DNA of 64,000 nucleotides, from NCBI GenBank assembly GCA_029027985.1, contig CP119076.1, positions 2,974,422 to 3,038,421 of the forward strand. The letters are read 5' to 3'. How positions within the stretch are numbered: position 1 is the stretch's first letter; each line of letters starts with the position of its first letter. The notes below the pieces were generated by a model that saw only the letters and a list, made by a program, of their open reading frames with translations, was not told where the DNA came from and did no database searches. The stretch is from Klebsiella aerogenes. GTDB lineage: Bacteria; Pseudomonadota; Gammaproteobacteria; Enterobacterales; Enterobacteriaceae. The position numbers were made by a program, and so were the translations under genes. Shown piece after piece: positions 1-9,691 of the stretch.

Positions 1-798
1 CAGCCACCACGACCGTTTTTTTCCCTCTCCCTGTGATTTCAGCAGCGAAAGGAACATTCTGACAACACCTTCCATCGTCTTTAATGTGACGTTGCCCGTG
101 AATCCATCACAAACCAGAACATCCGTTTTGCCCGTCAACAGTTCGTTAGCTTCAAGGTAACCAATATAGTTGAAGGACGGCAGTTTTTTGAGAATTGCCG
201 ACGCATCGCGAATACTATTGAGACCTTTTATCTCTTCTTCGCCAATGTTCAGCAACGCGACGCGAGGATTTGCGATCCCCACGACCTCTTCCGCCAGCAC
301 CGCGCCCATGACGGCGAACTGCACCAGCATGGTGCTGTCGCAGTCGACGTTAGCGCCTAAATCCAACACGACCGTTTTGCCCTTTTGCTGATGCGGTAGT
401 ACCGTCACCAGCGCCGGACGCTCAATCCCTTCGATGGGTTTGAGCAGTAACTTCGCCAGTCCCATCAGCGCGCCGGTATTGCCCGCACTGACGCAGGCCT
501 CAGCCCGCCCTTCTTTAACTAGCTCCAGCGCCACGCGCATCGAGGTTCCGCGACTACTGCGGATAGCCTGCGCAGGCCGCGCATCACTGGCAATAACTGA
601 CTGCGCAGGAATAATCTGCAGACGCGAACGTTGTTCGAAATCAGCTTTGGCAAGTAATGGCGTGATGGCGTCGGGGTCGCCGACTAAAAGAAGTGTGAGT
701 TGCGAATTAGAGTTCAGTGCCTGCAGTGCTGCAGGCACTGTCACGGATGGGCCAAAATCGCCCCCCATGACATCTAACGCCAGGGTTAGACGTGTCAA
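1..798 (-). CDS. plsX: Phosphate acyltransferase PlsX, partial (3' end outside window)
   Basis: PlsX converts acyl-ACP to acyl-phosphate, the first step of the PlsX/PlsY route to phosphatidic acid, at the inner face of the membrane. The 266 visible codons translate from a TTG start ([16 protein letters not shown]), the same unusual start I recall for E. coli. Family segments are present: the N-terminal [24 protein letters not shown] and [15 protein letters not shown]. The C-terminal part runs off the left edge. It lies 79 bases downstream of rpmF in the yceD-rpmF-plsX order that continues into fab genes in enterobacteria, linking ribosome and lipid synthesis. No defect is seen in the visible part. 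Confidence 0.96.
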   Translation of the reverse strand, partial: MTRLTLALDVMGGDFGPSVTVPAALQALNSNSQLTLLLVGDPDAITPLLAKADFEQRSRLQIIPAQSVIASDARPAQAIRSSRGTSMRVALELVKEGRAEACVSAGNTGALMGLAKLLLKPIEGIERPALVTVLPHQQKGKTVVLDLGANVDCDSTMLVQFAVMGAVLAEEVVGIANPRVALLNIGEEEIKGLNSIRDASAILKKLPSFNYIGYLEANELLTGKTDVLVCDGFTGNVTLKTMEGVVRMFLSLLKSQGEGKKRSWWL

Positions 799-877
799 GG
801 TATCGTCGCTGCCCGGTTCGGTTATTCCCCAGTTACCCGGGGAAATCCTCACTAAGCTTCATCACGCTTTCGCGTGA

Positions 878-1063
<186 letters not shown>

Positions 1064-1067
1064 TCAA

Positions 1068-1589
1068 TTACTTATGCTTTAAGCTGGCTAATACGGCAAA
1101 TGGGTTTGGTTTTTTTGCCTCTTCAGGCAGTTCGCCAAAGACCATGTCCGCGTCGGACACTTCACAGTGTTCAGAATCATGCACCGGAACTACCGGCAAG
1201 GAGAGAATGATTTCATCCTCAACCATCGCCTGCAGGTCGATTTCACCGAATTCGTTAACCTCAATCGGCTCATACGCTTCCGGCAGTGCTTCGGCCTGTT
1301 CGTCATTTCTGACGGGGCTGAAACAATACGTTGTGTGGACATGATGAGGGAACGGTTTCCCGCAACGCTGACATTCGAGGGTTACCGATACCTTCGCATC
1401 ACCGGTAATAACGGCGAGACGTTGGTTATCAATAGCGAACGACATGCTGCATTCCACATCGCTGTCCACGCTGACGACTGAATCGGCGACACGTTCAACC
1501 TGATCACGGGCGTAGATACCCTCGTAATCAAGGCGTTTTTGAGCCGTGCGAACCGGATCGAGAGTCAGGGGTAATTTTACCTTTTGCAT
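1068..1589 (-). CDS. yceD: YceD, 23S rRNA accumulation protein (DUF177)
   Basis: A 173-residue DUF177 protein. The family is needed for normal 23S rRNA levels; its molecular mechanism is not settled. The sequence starts [12 protein letters not shown] and contains the family CxxCGxxFxH element ([12 protein letters not shown] near residue 95), plus a second cysteine-containing stretch ([12 protein letters not shown]) near the C-terminus. The tail is rich in acidic residues. It is the first gene of the yceD-rpmF-plsX set and is transcribed divergently from yceF, with about 140 bases between them. Confidence 0.95.
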   Translation of the reverse strand: MQKVKLPLTLDPVRTAQKRLDYEGIYARDQVERVADSVVSVDSDVECSMSFAIDNQRLAVITGDAKVSVTLECQRCGKPFPHHVHTTYCFSPVRNDEQAEALPEAYEPIEVNEFGEIDLQAMVEDEIILSLPVVPVHDSEHCEVSDADMVFGELPEEAKKPNPFAVLASLKHK

Positions 1590-1628
1590 AGGGCGCGCAT
1601 ATTAACTTTGTAATGTCATAGAGTCAAA

Positions 1629-1656
1629 GAAAAAGGCAGCCTCAGGTTGCCTTTTG
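1629..1656. terminator. Symmetric terminator-like hairpin between divergent yceD and yceF
   Basis: An 11-bp stem (1631-1641 with 645-655) and a TCA loop, with A residues before and T residues after, so it could act in either direction. It lies between two divergent genes, where a terminator is not expected. It may be a leader attenuator of yceD or the end of a short unannotated transcript. The stem is directly visible; the function is inferred. Confidence 0.4.
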
Positions 1657-1730
1657 CCATTTATTCGCACACATTGCGGCGCATAGTTTAAAATGATGCT
1701 CTGCGAAGCGCTATATGTGGATGAAAAAAT

Positions 1731-2315
1731 ATGTCTGAACTTCTCCTGGCTTCAACCTCACCGTGGCGGCGGATGCTGCTGGAAAAACTTTCGCTCCCCT
1801 TTGAATGCGCGGCGCCGGACGTTGATGAAACGCCTCTGCCCGGTGAATCCGCCCGTCAATTAGTGGTACGCCTGGCGCAGGCCAAAGCACAGGCGCTGGC
1901 TTCCCGCTACCCGCACCACCTTATTATAGGCTCCGATCAGGTTTGCGTATTAGATGGCGAAATAACCGGTAAACCGCATACCGAAGAAAATGCCCACCGC
2001 CAATTACGCCAGGCCAGCGGCACGATCGTCACTTTTTATACTGGACTGGCGCTGTACAATTCCGCCAATGGACAACTGCAAACGGAATGCGAACCCTTTG
2101 ACGTCCATTTCCGCCATTTGAGCGATCGGGAAATCGAGGGCTATATCCGTAAAGAAAACCCACTACAGTGCGCCGGGAGTTTCAAAAGCGAGGGATTGGG
2201 CATTACCCTGTTTGAACGTCTGGAAGGCCGCGACCCTAACTCGCTGGTCGGATTACCGCTGATCGCGCTGTGCCAAATGCTGCGCCGGGAAGGCTATAAC
2301 CCACTATTAAGTTAA
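1731..2315 (+). CDS. yceF: 7-methyl-GTP pyrophosphatase, Maf family (YceF)
   Basis: A 194-residue Maf-like nucleotide pyrophosphatase. The YceF subgroup hydrolyses 7-methyl-GTP and related modified nucleotides to the monophosphate, removing them from the pool. The sequence shows the Maf N-terminal signature ([17 protein letters not shown], residues 4-20), the catalytic region [12 protein letters not shown] near residue 66 and the GKPHTEENA segment. The length is typical for the family. It converges on rluC with a shared hairpin between them. No strong Shine-Dalgarno sequence is visible upstream, but the N-terminus aligns with the family. Confidence 0.95.
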   Translation: MSELLLASTSPWRRMLLEKLSLPFECAAPDVDETPLPGESARQLVVRLAQAKAQALASRYPHHLIIGSDQVCVLDGEITGKPHTEENAHRQLRQASGTIVTFYTGLALYNSANGQLQTECEPFDVHFRHLSDREIEGYIRKENPLQCAGSFKSEGLGITLFERLEGRDPNSLVGLPLIALCQMLRREGYNPLLS

Positions 2316-2326
2316 GCGCCAAAGAA

Positions 2327-2351
2327 AACGGCGGATGATGAATCCGCCGTT
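2327..2351. terminator. Bidirectional terminator between yceF and rluC
   Basis: A 10-bp perfect stem (2327-2336 with 2342-2351) between the convergent yceF and rluC stop codons, in a 40-base gap. T content is modest on both sides. Position and symmetry suggest it ends both transcripts. Confidence 0.6.
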
Positions 2352-2355
2352 GCGC

Positions 2356-3309
2356 TTATTTGCTGTTGCGTAAGACCTGTAAACAGCGCTTCAGCTGGTC
2401 ATCCAATGGCGCCTCAATGCGCATCACCTCACCCGTGCCAGGATGGGTAAACTTCAGCGCCGCGGCGTGCAGGAACAGGCGGTTTAACCCGGTACCTGAA
2501 AGCTGCTTGTCGAACTCACGGTCGCCATAGCGATCATCAAAAGCAATCGGGTGGCCTGCATACTGAGTGTGTACGCGAATCTGATGCGTACGTCCCGTGA
2601 CCGGGCTGCAACGCACCAGCGTGGCGAACGCATAACGCTCTTCCACTTTAAAGCGCGTTTCCGATGGTTTGCCTTCCTGACTCACGCGAACAATACGCTC
2701 GCCGCTCTGCAGAATATTTTTCAGCAGCGGCGCCTGTACCACCTTCGTATGAGACTGCCACTGACCGCGAACTAACGCCAGATAATCCTTCTGCATCCCC
2801 TTCTCACGCAGTTGCTCGTGTAATGAACGCAGCGCCGAGCGTTTTTTCGCTACCAGCAGAACGCCGGAGGTATCGCGGTCGAGACGGTGGACCAGCTCAA
2901 GGAAACGGGCCTCAGGGCGCAACGCGCGCAGGCCTTCAATCACCCCGAAACTCAGACCGCTACCGCCGTGTACCGCCGTGCCGGAAGGTTTATTGAGCAC
3001 CAGAATATGATCGTCTTCATACAGGATCACATCGGTCAACGCCGCCACTTTTTGCAGGTGCGGCGAAACGGCCTCTTCTTCACGCTCGGCAACTCGCACC
3101 GGCGGGATACGGACCTCATCGCCATCTTCCAGCTTGTATTCCGGCTTGACGCGTTTTTTGTTCACCCGCACCTCGCCTTTACGCAGGATGCGGTAAATCA
3201 TGCTCTTTGGTACGCCTTTGAGTTGCGTACGCAAAAAGTTGTCGATACGTTGCCCCGCTTCATCGGCGGAAATGGCAACCATTTTTACGGTTGGGGTCTC
3301 AGTTTTCAT
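2356..3309 (-). CDS. rluC: 23S rRNA pseudouridine(955/2504/2580) synthase RluC
   Basis: RluC isomerises three uridines in 23S rRNA (955, 2504, 2580 in E. coli). The 317-residue product has an N-terminal S4 RNA-binding domain (about residues 18-80, with RIDNFLRTQLKGVPKSMIYR) and a RluA-type catalytic domain with the HRLDRDTSGVLL motif holding the catalytic aspartate. The frame is open 14 codons further upstream; the internal MKTETP start is chosen because it aligns with the E. coli protein. The next gene upstream is rne, divergent, so one region supplies promoters for both. Confidence 0.95.
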   Translation of the reverse strand: MKTETPTVKMVAISADEAGQRIDNFLRTQLKGVPKSMIYRILRKGEVRVNKKRVKPEYKLEDGDEVRIPPVRVAEREEEAVSPHLQKVAALTDVILYEDDHILVLNKPSGTAVHGGSGLSFGVIEGLRALRPEARFLELVHRLDRDTSGVLLVAKKRSALRSLHEQLREKGMQKDYLALVRGQWQSHTKVVQAPLLKNILQSGERIVRVSQEGKPSETRFKVEERYAFATLVRCSPVTGRTHQIRVHTQYAGHPIAFDDRYGDREFDKQLSGTGLNRLFLHAAALKFTHPGTGEVMRIEAPLDDQLKRCLQVLRNSK

Positions 3310-3773
3310 GGTCGGCGATTCTAAATAGCCGAGGGCATTAGCGCCACTCATTTTTATATGCTTATATTTATCAGTATCCGGTTTTCATCGCATGCTTCAT
3401 CAGCGTTTTGTTTGTTATTAGAACAATCTGTAGACGCTAGTGAAAAAACTGTGAGTAACCCGGTGATAAAAGGTAAAAGTGAACTTGCTATAACAAGGTT
3501 AGCAATGGAATAATGAAGCTGTTTTCCGTGTTGAAACTTGTTAGAACAAGAAATTAGCGGAATGACCAATTTTGTCTGACCGATCATCCACGCAGCAATG
3601 GCGTAAGACGTATTGATCTTTCAGACAGTTAGCGGGCTGCGGGTTGCAGTCCTTACCGGCACAGGCTCTATAAGATTTTTGCGTGGCAGGACGGCGTCGA
3701 CTCCGGGGTTCCCGGAAGTTCATCTGAATCCTCTGATTGAGGTGAACAAGTTAAGCCATCATCCCTGCGACGT
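3310..3773. other. rluC-rne divergent intergenic region, promoter part
   Basis: About 460 bases with no convincing gene. It should carry the rluC promoter and the rne promoters. A TATAAG hexamer at 3670-3675 is one -10 candidate, but the spacing to the nearest TTGCAG is long, so no promoter is firmly assigned. Small ORFs on the minus strand across 3541-3895 sit where E. coli has the doubtful gene yceQ. The first copy of a 16-bp direct repeat lies at 3735-3750. Confidence 0.5.
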
Positions 3774-4134
3774 GAGAGACGATGAGAATATACGCAACAT
3801 CGTTTGAGATGCGTCAAGGCAGCAAAAGAGAGAATCTTCAATCGTTTGTACAAGCAATCGATTGAGGTGAACAAGCGCGGCCGACGCGAAATCACTTAAA
3901 GGATGAAGTGTATAAATGGAATATTCTCTGGTGATACATCCCAGGCTGTTCCCCTGAATAATTGCACTGTGTTTCCGTTTGAAATGCAGGCGACCGACAC
4001 TCTGCGCCTCTTAAGCGCGCGACAACCGTGAGGTTGGCGACGTGAACCAGACTCGAGGCCATCGGTTTTCACCCGGTAAGGCGTTACTCTGCCCGTAGCT
4101 TAGTCGTCAATGTAAGAATAATGAGTAAGTTACG
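3774..4134 (+). promoter_or_regulatory. rne 5' leader (rne5 autoregulatory element)
   Basis: E. coli rne mRNA has a leader of about 361 nucleotides with hairpins that RNase E itself binds and cleaves, limiting its own synthesis; Rfam holds it as rne5. The last ~200 bases here (from about 3940, including the stretch ending CCCGTAGCTTAGTCGTC before the ATG) match the E. coli leader as I remember it. The left boundary is set only by the E. coli length. The second copy of the 16-bp repeat GATTGAGGTGAACAAG is at 3860-3875. Confidence 0.75.
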
Positions 4135-7100
4135 ATGAAAAGAATGTTAATCAACGCAACTCAGCAGGAAGAGTTGCGCGTCGCCCTTGTTGATGGGCAG
4201 CGCCTGTACGACCTGGATATCGAAAGCCCCGGGCACGAACAGAAAAAAGCGAACATCTACAAAGGCAAAATCACACGTATTGAACCTAGCCTTGAGGCCG
4301 CGTTTGTCGATTACGGCGCCGAGCGTCATGGTTTCCTCCCCCTCAAAGAAATTGCCCGCGAATACTTCCCTGCCAATTACAATTCTCATGGCCGTCCTAA
4401 CATCAAGGACGTTCTGCGTGAAGGTCAGGAAGTCATTGTACAGATTGATAAAGAAGAACGTGGCAACAAAGGCGCCGCGCTGACGACCTTTATCAGCCTG
4501 GCGGGCAGCTACCTGGTACTGATGCCGAATAACCCTCGCGCCGGCGGTATTTCTCGCCGTATCGAAGGCGACGATCGTACCGAGCTGAAAGAAGCGCTGG
4601 CTAGCCTGCAACTGCCGGATGGCATGGGCCTCATCGTACGTACCGCGGGCGTCGGCAAATCAGCCGAAGCGCTGCAGTGGGACCTGAGCTTCCGCCTGAA
4701 GCACTGGGAAGCTATCCAGAAAGCCGCTGAAAGCCGCCCTGCGCCATTCCTGATCCACCAGGAAAGCAACGTTATTGTTCGTGCCTTCCGCGACTATCTG
4801 CGCCAGGACATCGGCGAAATCCTGATTGATAACCCGAAAGTGCTTGAGCTGGCGCGCCAGCACATCGCCGCGCTCGGCCGTCCGGATTTCAGCAGCAAAA
4901 TCAAACTGTACACCGGTGAAATCCCGCTGTTCAGCCACTACCAAATTGAATCGCAGATCGAATCCGCTTTCCAGCGTGAAGTTCGCCTGCCGTCCGGCGG
5001 TTCTATCGTTATCGATAGCACCGAAGCCTTGACCGCTATCGACATCAACTCCGCTCGCGCCACCCGCGGCGGCGATATCGAAGAGACCGCGTTTAATACC
5101 AACCTGGAAGCGGCGGATGAAATCGCTCGCCAGCTGCGTCTGCGCGACCTCGGCGGCCTGATCGTTATCGACTTCATCGATATGACCCCGGTACGCCACC
5201 AGCGCGCGGTGGAAAATCGCCTGCGCGAAGCCGTTCGTCAGGACCGCGCGCGTATCCAGATCAGCCATATTTCACGTTTCGGCCTGCTGGAGATGTCCCG
5301 CCAGCGTCTGAGCCCATCGTTGGGCGAGTCCAGCCACCACGTGTGCCCGCGTTGTAGCGGTACCGGTACCGTGCGTGATAACGAATCGCTGTCGCTCTCT
5401 ATTCTGCGTCTGATTGAAGAAGAAGCGCTGAAAGAGAACACCAAAGAAGTTCACGCCATTGTTCCGGTGCCGATTGCGTCTTACCTGCTTAACGAGAAGC
5501 GCGCCGCTGTTAGCGCCATTGAAACTCGCCAGAGCGACATTCGCGTTATCATCGTCCCGAACGACGAGATGCAAACCCCGCACTACTCCGTCCTGCGCGT
5601 ACGTAAAGGTGAAGAGACCTCTACCCTGAGCTATCTGCTGCCGAAACTGCACGAAGAAGAGATGGCAGTGCCGTCTGACGAAGAGCCCGCGGAACGCAAA
5701 CGTCGTGAGGAACCGGCTCTCGCCGCATTCGTCATGCCGGATGCGCCGCCAGCGCCGGTACAGGAAGAAGCCGTTGCCGCTCCGGCCGTGGCGAAAGCCG
5801 CCGCAGCCTCTGGTGCGACAACCGCTGCGCCAGCTCAGCCAGGCCTGCTGTCTCGCTTCTTCGGCGCACTGAAAAACCTCTTCTCTGGCGCGGAAGAAGC
5901 CAAACCGGCTGAAGTCCAGGTCGAGAAGAAAACCGAAGAGAAACCGGAACGTCAGCAAGAACGTCGCAAACCGCGCGCCAACAATCGCCGCGATCGTAAC
6001 GACCGCCGTGACAATCGTGATAATCGCGACAACCGTGATAACCGCGCGGATAACACCGAAGGCCGTGAATCTCGTGAATCCCGCGAGGAGAACCGTCGCA
6101 ATCGCCGCGAGAAACAGCAGCAGAATGCCGACGTGCGTGAATCACGCCAAACCGCAAGCGACGAGTCTGATAAAGGCAAATCCCGCGATGAGCAGCAGCA
6201 ACCGCGCCGCGAACGCAACCGTCGTCGTAATGACGACAAGCGTCAGGCACAGCAGGAAGCAAAAGCGCAGACCCGCGAAGAGCCGGTAGCGCAGCAGGAA
6301 ACTGAACAGGAAGAACGCGTTCAGAGCATGCCGCGTCGTAAGCCGCGTCAGCTGACGCAGAAAATCCGCTTTGAATCCGCAGAAACAGAGCAGGTTGTCG
6401 AAACCGTTGCCGAACAGGCGCAGGAAACTGCCGCGCCGCGTACCGATCTGGCGAAAGTCGATCTGCCGGCGGTGGTTGAAGCTGCCGCTGAGCAGGATGA
6501 CAACGGCGAAGCGCGCGAATCTAACGGTATGCCGCGTCGTTCCCGTCGCTCTCCGCGCCACCTGCGCGTAAGCGGCCAGCGTCGCCGTCGCTACCGCGAT
6601 GAACGTTACCCGACCCAGTCGCCGATGCCGCTGGCTATTGCCTGCGCTTCGCCGGAACTGGCCTCAGGTAAAGCATGGATCCGTTACCCGATTACCCGCC
6701 CGCAGGATCAACAGCAGGAAGAGGTACCGGTTCAGGAAACAACCAACGTTGAACCTATCATCACGCCGGTCGTTGCCCCAGAACCGGTAGCGGAAGCTAT
6801 CGTTCCGGTCGTGGCGGCGGAAACCGTCATGACTGAAACCGTCGCCGCAGAGCCTCTCAACGAACCGGTAGCGGAAGCCGCCGCGGTTGAAACGCCAGTT
6901 GTTGAAGACGCTGCCGTCGTTGAAGAAACCGTTGTTCCGCAGGCGAGCGAAAACGAACCAGTCGCACCGGTCGTTGCAGAAACTGAAGCCGCTGAACCGG
7001 AAGCGACCGCTGTCGAAGCCGCCATTGAGCAGCCGGTTGTTGTTGCTGAAGAGACCGTGGTAGTGGAAGAAACGCCGGTTGTCGCCACGGTTGCAGCCGC

Positions 7101-7332
7101 GCCGATGGTTACCGCCGCGCCGGCTGCTGCTGCACAACCAGCACCGGTGGCAACTCGCCACGCCACCGCGCCGATGACCCGCGCGCCGGCTCCGGACTAT
7201 GTGCCGGAAGCGCCGCGCCACAGCGATTGGGTTCGCCCGCCGTTTGCCTTCGATGGTAAAGGTTCAGCAGGCGGCCACAGCGCCACTCATCAGGCCACCG
7301 CGGAAGCAACCCGTCCGCAACCTGTAGAGTAA
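4135..7332 (+). CDS. rne: Ribonuclease E
   Basis: A 1065-residue endoribonuclease that cleaves single-stranded AU-rich RNA in mRNA decay and in rRNA, tRNA and sRNA processing, and scaffolds the degradosome. The N-terminal half is complete: an S1 domain (about residues 37-125), the DNase I-like catalytic region with the metal aspartates in TAIDINSAR (near 303) and VIDFIDM (near 346), and the Zn-link CPRCSGTG (about 404-411). The C-terminal half is low-complexity: Arg-rich RNA-binding stretches with DNRDNRDNR repeats, then acidic Ala/Val/Pro/Glu-rich sequence. It ends in a degradosome-type tail. The length matches the E. coli protein. It follows its own long leader. Confidence 0.98.
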   Translation: MKRMLINATQQEELRVALVDGQRLYDLDIESPGHEQKKANIYKGKITRIEPSLEAAFVDYGAERHGFLPLKEIAREYFPANYNSHGRPNIKDVLREGQEVIVQIDKEERGNKGAALTTFISLAGSYLVLMPNNPRAGGISRRIEGDDRTELKEALASLQLPDGMGLIVRTAGVGKSAEALQWDLSFRLKHWEAIQKAAESRPAPFLIHQESNVIVRAFRDYLRQDIGEILIDNPKVLELARQHIAALGRPDFSSKIKLYTGEIPLFSHYQIESQIESAFQREVRLPSGGSIVIDSTEALTAIDINSARATRGGDIEETAFNTNLEAADEIARQLRLRDLGGLIVIDFIDMTPVRHQRAVENRLREAVRQDRARIQISHISRFGLLEMSRQRLSPSLGESSHHVCPRCSGTGTVRDNESLSLSILRLIEEEALKENTKEVHAIVPVPIASYLLNEKRAAVSAIETRQSDIRVIIVPNDEMQTPHYSVLRVRKGEETSTLSYLLPKLHEEEMAVPSDEEPAERKRREEPALAAFVMPDAPPAPVQEEAVAAPAVAKAAAASGATTAAPAQPGLLSRFFGALKNLFSGAEEAKPAEVQVEKKTEEKPERQQERRKPRANNRRDRNDRRDNRDNRDNRDNRADNTEGRESRESREENRRNRREKQQQNADVRESRQTASDESDKGKSRDEQQQPRRERNRRRNDDKRQAQQEAKAQTREEPVAQQETEQEERVQSMPRRKPRQLTQKIRFESAETEQVVETVAEQAQETAAPRTDLAKVDLPAVVEAAAEQDDNGEARESNGMPRRSRRSPRHLRVSGQRRRRYRDERYPTQSPMPLAIACASPELASGKAWIRYPITRPQDQQQEEVPVQETTNVEPIITPVVAPEPVAEAIVPVVAAETVMTETVAAEPLNEPVAEAAAVETPVVEDAAVVEETVVPQASENEPVAPVVAETEAAEPEATAVEAAIEQPVVVAEETVVVEETPVVATVAAAPMVTAAPAAAAQPAPVATRHATAPMTRAPAPDYVPEAPRHSDWVRPPFAFDGKGSAGGHSATHQATAEATRPQPVE

Positions 7333-7344
7333 CGTCGCAGTACT

Positions 7345-7374
7345 AAAAAACCGGCCATCTGGCCGGTTTTTTTT
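7345..7374 (+). terminator. rne terminator
   Basis: A perfect stem AAAACCGGCC/GGCCGGTTTT with an ATCT loop and an 8-T tail, starting 13 bases after the rne stop codon. The tail overlaps the stop codon of the convergent LysR gene. Confidence 0.9.
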
Positions 7375-8317
7375 ATTCCTTTTCATCCGGTCGCTGCATT
7401 CCCGCCACCTGCGGCATCACTTCACGCATTAAATCAAGAAACTTACGTAGACGCGTCGGATAGTAGCGCGCCCACGGATAGACCAGGTGTACCGGCAGCG
7501 GCGAAGCCCGCCATTGCGGAAATAGCTCAATCAGCCGTCCGCTCGCAATATCCTCTTCCACCGCCCAACTGGAGACTATTGCCGCGCCTAACCCCGCCAA
7601 CGCCGTGTTACGCGCGACATAAACGCTATCCGTGCTCAGACACGGCACGATCGCAAAGCTCATCTGTTGCCCGTCAGCCTGATGTTGCAACGTCACTTCG
7701 TGCTGGTAAAAGGTACTAATGGCCACCCACGGCAGCGTCGACATCAGCTGCGGCTCACTCAACTCGGGATAGCGCGCCAACAGCGCAGGCGACACGACAA
7801 GGCTCCGGGGAACCACCGCTAACAGAACCGACACCGTCGCCGGGTCGACTTCTGCGCCAACGCGGATGGCACAATCGATATTATCGCTAAGAAAATCAAC
7901 GGTTTTATCATTAAGCATCCACTCTACCGCCAGCTCTGGATAGCGCTGCAAAAAGCTGACCAGCGGCCCCAAGAGCTGCTGCTGACCGAAAGCGTGCGGC
8001 GCACGTACCCGCAGTACGCCAACCGGACGATCTTCTACGATACGCAGATCGTCCTCCAGCGCCAGCCAACTGTCCACCAGTCGTCGCGCATGTTGGTAGC
8101 ATCGCTCGCCGTCATCGGTCAATTTCATCGCATGAGTAGTACGTAGAACAAGCCTCGCGCCGAGCAGCCTTTCCAGCGACTGTAGACGGCGGCTGACCGT
8201 GGCCTGAGTGGTATTTATCTGCACGGCAGCGGTCGACAGCGACCCGGCTTCAACAATACGAATAAACGTCCGCATCAACTCAATCCGATCTATACGCTCT
8301 TGCTTCTTCATTTCCAT
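7373..8317 (-). CDS. LysR-family transcriptional regulator
   Basis: A 314-residue LysR-type regulator with an N-terminal winged helix-turn-helix (residues about 7-66, GSLSTAAVQINTTQATVSRRLQSLE) and a C-terminal periplasmic-binding-protein-like effector domain. I chose the MEMKKQ start: the frame extends 13 codons upstream, but that extension would contain the 17-bp palindrome at 8324-8340, which looks like an operator. It is divergent from an MFS transporter, the classic arrangement of a regulator controlling its neighbour and itself. The pair occupies the site where E. coli has the flg cluster. The ligand is unknown. Confidence 0.88.
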   Translation of the reverse strand: MEMKKQERIDRIELMRTFIRIVEAGSLSTAAVQINTTQATVSRRLQSLERLLGARLVLRTTHAMKLTDDGERCYQHARRLVDSWLALEDDLRIVEDRPVGVLRVRAPHAFGQQQLLGPLVSFLQRYPELAVEWMLNDKTVDFLSDNIDCAIRVGAEVDPATVSVLLAVVPRSLVVSPALLARYPELSEPQLMSTLPWVAISTFYQHEVTLQHQADGQQMSFAIVPCLSTDSVYVARNTALAGLGAAIVSSWAVEEDIASGRLIELFPQWRASPLPVHLVYPWARYYPTRLRKFLDLMREVMPQVAGMQRPDEKE

Positions 8318-8323
8318 TTTGCC

Positions 8324-8340
8324 TATACGTATTACGTATA
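8324..8340. promoter_or_regulatory. Perfect 17-bp palindrome, likely LysR operator
   Basis: TATACGTATTACGTATA is perfectly symmetric about its central T and has the T-N11-A form LysR proteins bind. It lies 7 bases upstream of the chosen LysR start and about 80 bases from the divergent MFS start, so one bound regulator could control both genes. Binding by this particular regulator is inferred. Confidence 0.65.
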
Positions 8341-8420
8341 ACCGTTTTACCACCACGCTATCTACCGCGCCAGCCTGCTTCAGGGAACAATAGCCTCATT
8401 GCATTGACGAGGGCTTCACC

Positions 8421-9635
8421 ATGACACCACTTCCTTTATCCAGCCGCGAGGCCGGCTGGGTGATTTTTATTCTTGCGCTCGGCGCGGGCTTCAGCGTGGC
8501 ATCGATTTACTACGCCCAGCCGCTGCTGCCGTTAATTGGCGCCAATCTGCATCTCAGCGTTGAAGGAATGGGCCTCATACCCACGCTAACGCAAGCGGGT
8601 TATGCGTTGGGTATTTTATTTCTGCTGCCGCTGGGCGACCGCCACGACCGTAGAACGCTTATTCTGCTGAAAAGCGCGGCGCTGGCGCTACTGTTGCTGC
8701 TTTGTAGTCTGACCGGGCAACTCACCTCGTTGCTGGTTGTCAGCCTGCTGATCGGGATGGCGGCAACCATGGCGCAGGATATTGTGCCAGCGGCGGCCAT
8801 CCTGGCACCCGCCGGTAAGCAAGGTAAAATGGTTGGCACGGTGATGACCGGTCTGCTGCTGGGGATCCTGCTCTCACGGACGGTCAGCGGCCTGGTAGGC
8901 GCGTTATTCGGCTGGCGGGTTATGTATCAGGCGGCGGCGGTCAGTATTGCGTTGATTGGCCTGCTGATGTGGCGCGTCCTGCCGCGCTTTGAGATCCACT
9001 CTACCCTGCGTTATCCGCAATTGCTGAAATCGATGGCGCATCTGTGGCAACGCTATCCCGCGCTGCGCCACGCCGCCTTTGCCCAGGGCTTCTTGTCCAT
9101 CGCGTTTAGCGCCTTCTGGTCAACGCTGGCCGTCATGCTCGCCGAACATTACCAGATGGGCAGCGCGGTGGCTGGCGGTTTCGGTGTCGCCGGAGCCGCA
9201 GGGGCGCTGGCGGCGCCGCTGGCAGGCGGTCTGGCGGATAAATTTGGTGCAGGCAGAGTCACCCAACTCGGCGCGGCGCTGGTGACCGTGTCATTTGCCT
9301 TGATGTTAGCGCTGCCTGCCCTGCCGGTACATGGCCAACTGGCGCTGATTGCGCTATCAGCTATCGGGTTTGACCTCGGTCTGCAATCGAGCCTGGTGGC
9401 GCACCAGAATCTGGTTTACAGCCTGGAACCACAGGCGCGAGGTCGACTTAACGCCCTGTTGTTCACCGTCGTCTTTATCGGTATGGCGCTGGGTTCCGTA
9501 TTGGGAAGCAAGCTGTACGTGCTGGCCGGTTGGGGCGGTGTGGTGACTCTGGCGGTCATTAGCGGCGCGATCGCCCTTATTATCCGCCTGTTGGAAAATG
9601 CCCGGCTACAGGCCGTCGGGCGCACCGCGAGATAA
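8421..9635 (+). CDS. MFS transporter (DHA1-like, substrate unknown)
   Basis: A 404-residue major facilitator with about 12 hydrophobic segments. The loop between helices 2 and 3 (LPLGDRHDRRTLIL, near residues 70-83) is the MFS motif A. The second half repeats the pattern (AGGLADKFGAGRV). A GAGGG Shine-Dalgarno sits 8 bases before the ATG. It is transcribed away from the LysR gene and probably controlled by it. Such pairs often export toxic small molecules or metabolites, but nothing here identifies the substrate. I do not recognise an E. coli orthologue with confidence. Confidence 0.88.
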   Translation: MTPLPLSSREAGWVIFILALGAGFSVASIYYAQPLLPLIGANLHLSVEGMGLIPTLTQAGYALGILFLLPLGDRHDRRTLILLKSAALALLLLLCSLTGQLTSLLVVSLLIGMAATMAQDIVPAAAILAPAGKQGKMVGTVMTGLLLGILLSRTVSGLVGALFGWRVMYQAAAVSIALIGLLMWRVLPRFEIHSTLRYPQLLKSMAHLWQRYPALRHAAFAQGFLSIAFSAFWSTLAVMLAEHYQMGSAVAGGFGVAGAAGALAAPLAGGLADKFGAGRVTQLGAALVTVSFALMLALPALPVHGQLALIALSAIGFDLGLQSSLVAHQNLVYSLEPQARGRLNALLFTVVFIGMALGSVLGSKLYVLAGWGGVVTLAVISGAIALIIRLLENARLQAVGRTAR

Positions 9636-9665
9636 AAAAACCCGCTCCGCATCGCGGAACGGGTT
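9635..9665 (-). terminator. murJ terminator, shared with the MFS gene
   Basis: A 12-bp stem (AACCCGYTCCGC type, one mismatch) around an ATC loop. Read on the minus strand it is followed by seven T, so it ends murJ; it also lies directly behind the convergent MFS gene. Confidence 0.8.
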
Positions 9666-9691
9666 GATCAAAGCCCGACGTAGCGGTTTAT

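Noticed and set aside
3541-3895. Minus-strand ORFs in the rne leader, at the position of E. coli yceQ
   Set aside because: Two overlapping short frames with no ribosome site, basic and cysteine-rich without a pattern, and antisense to the conserved rne leader. E. coli yceQ itself is doubtful.
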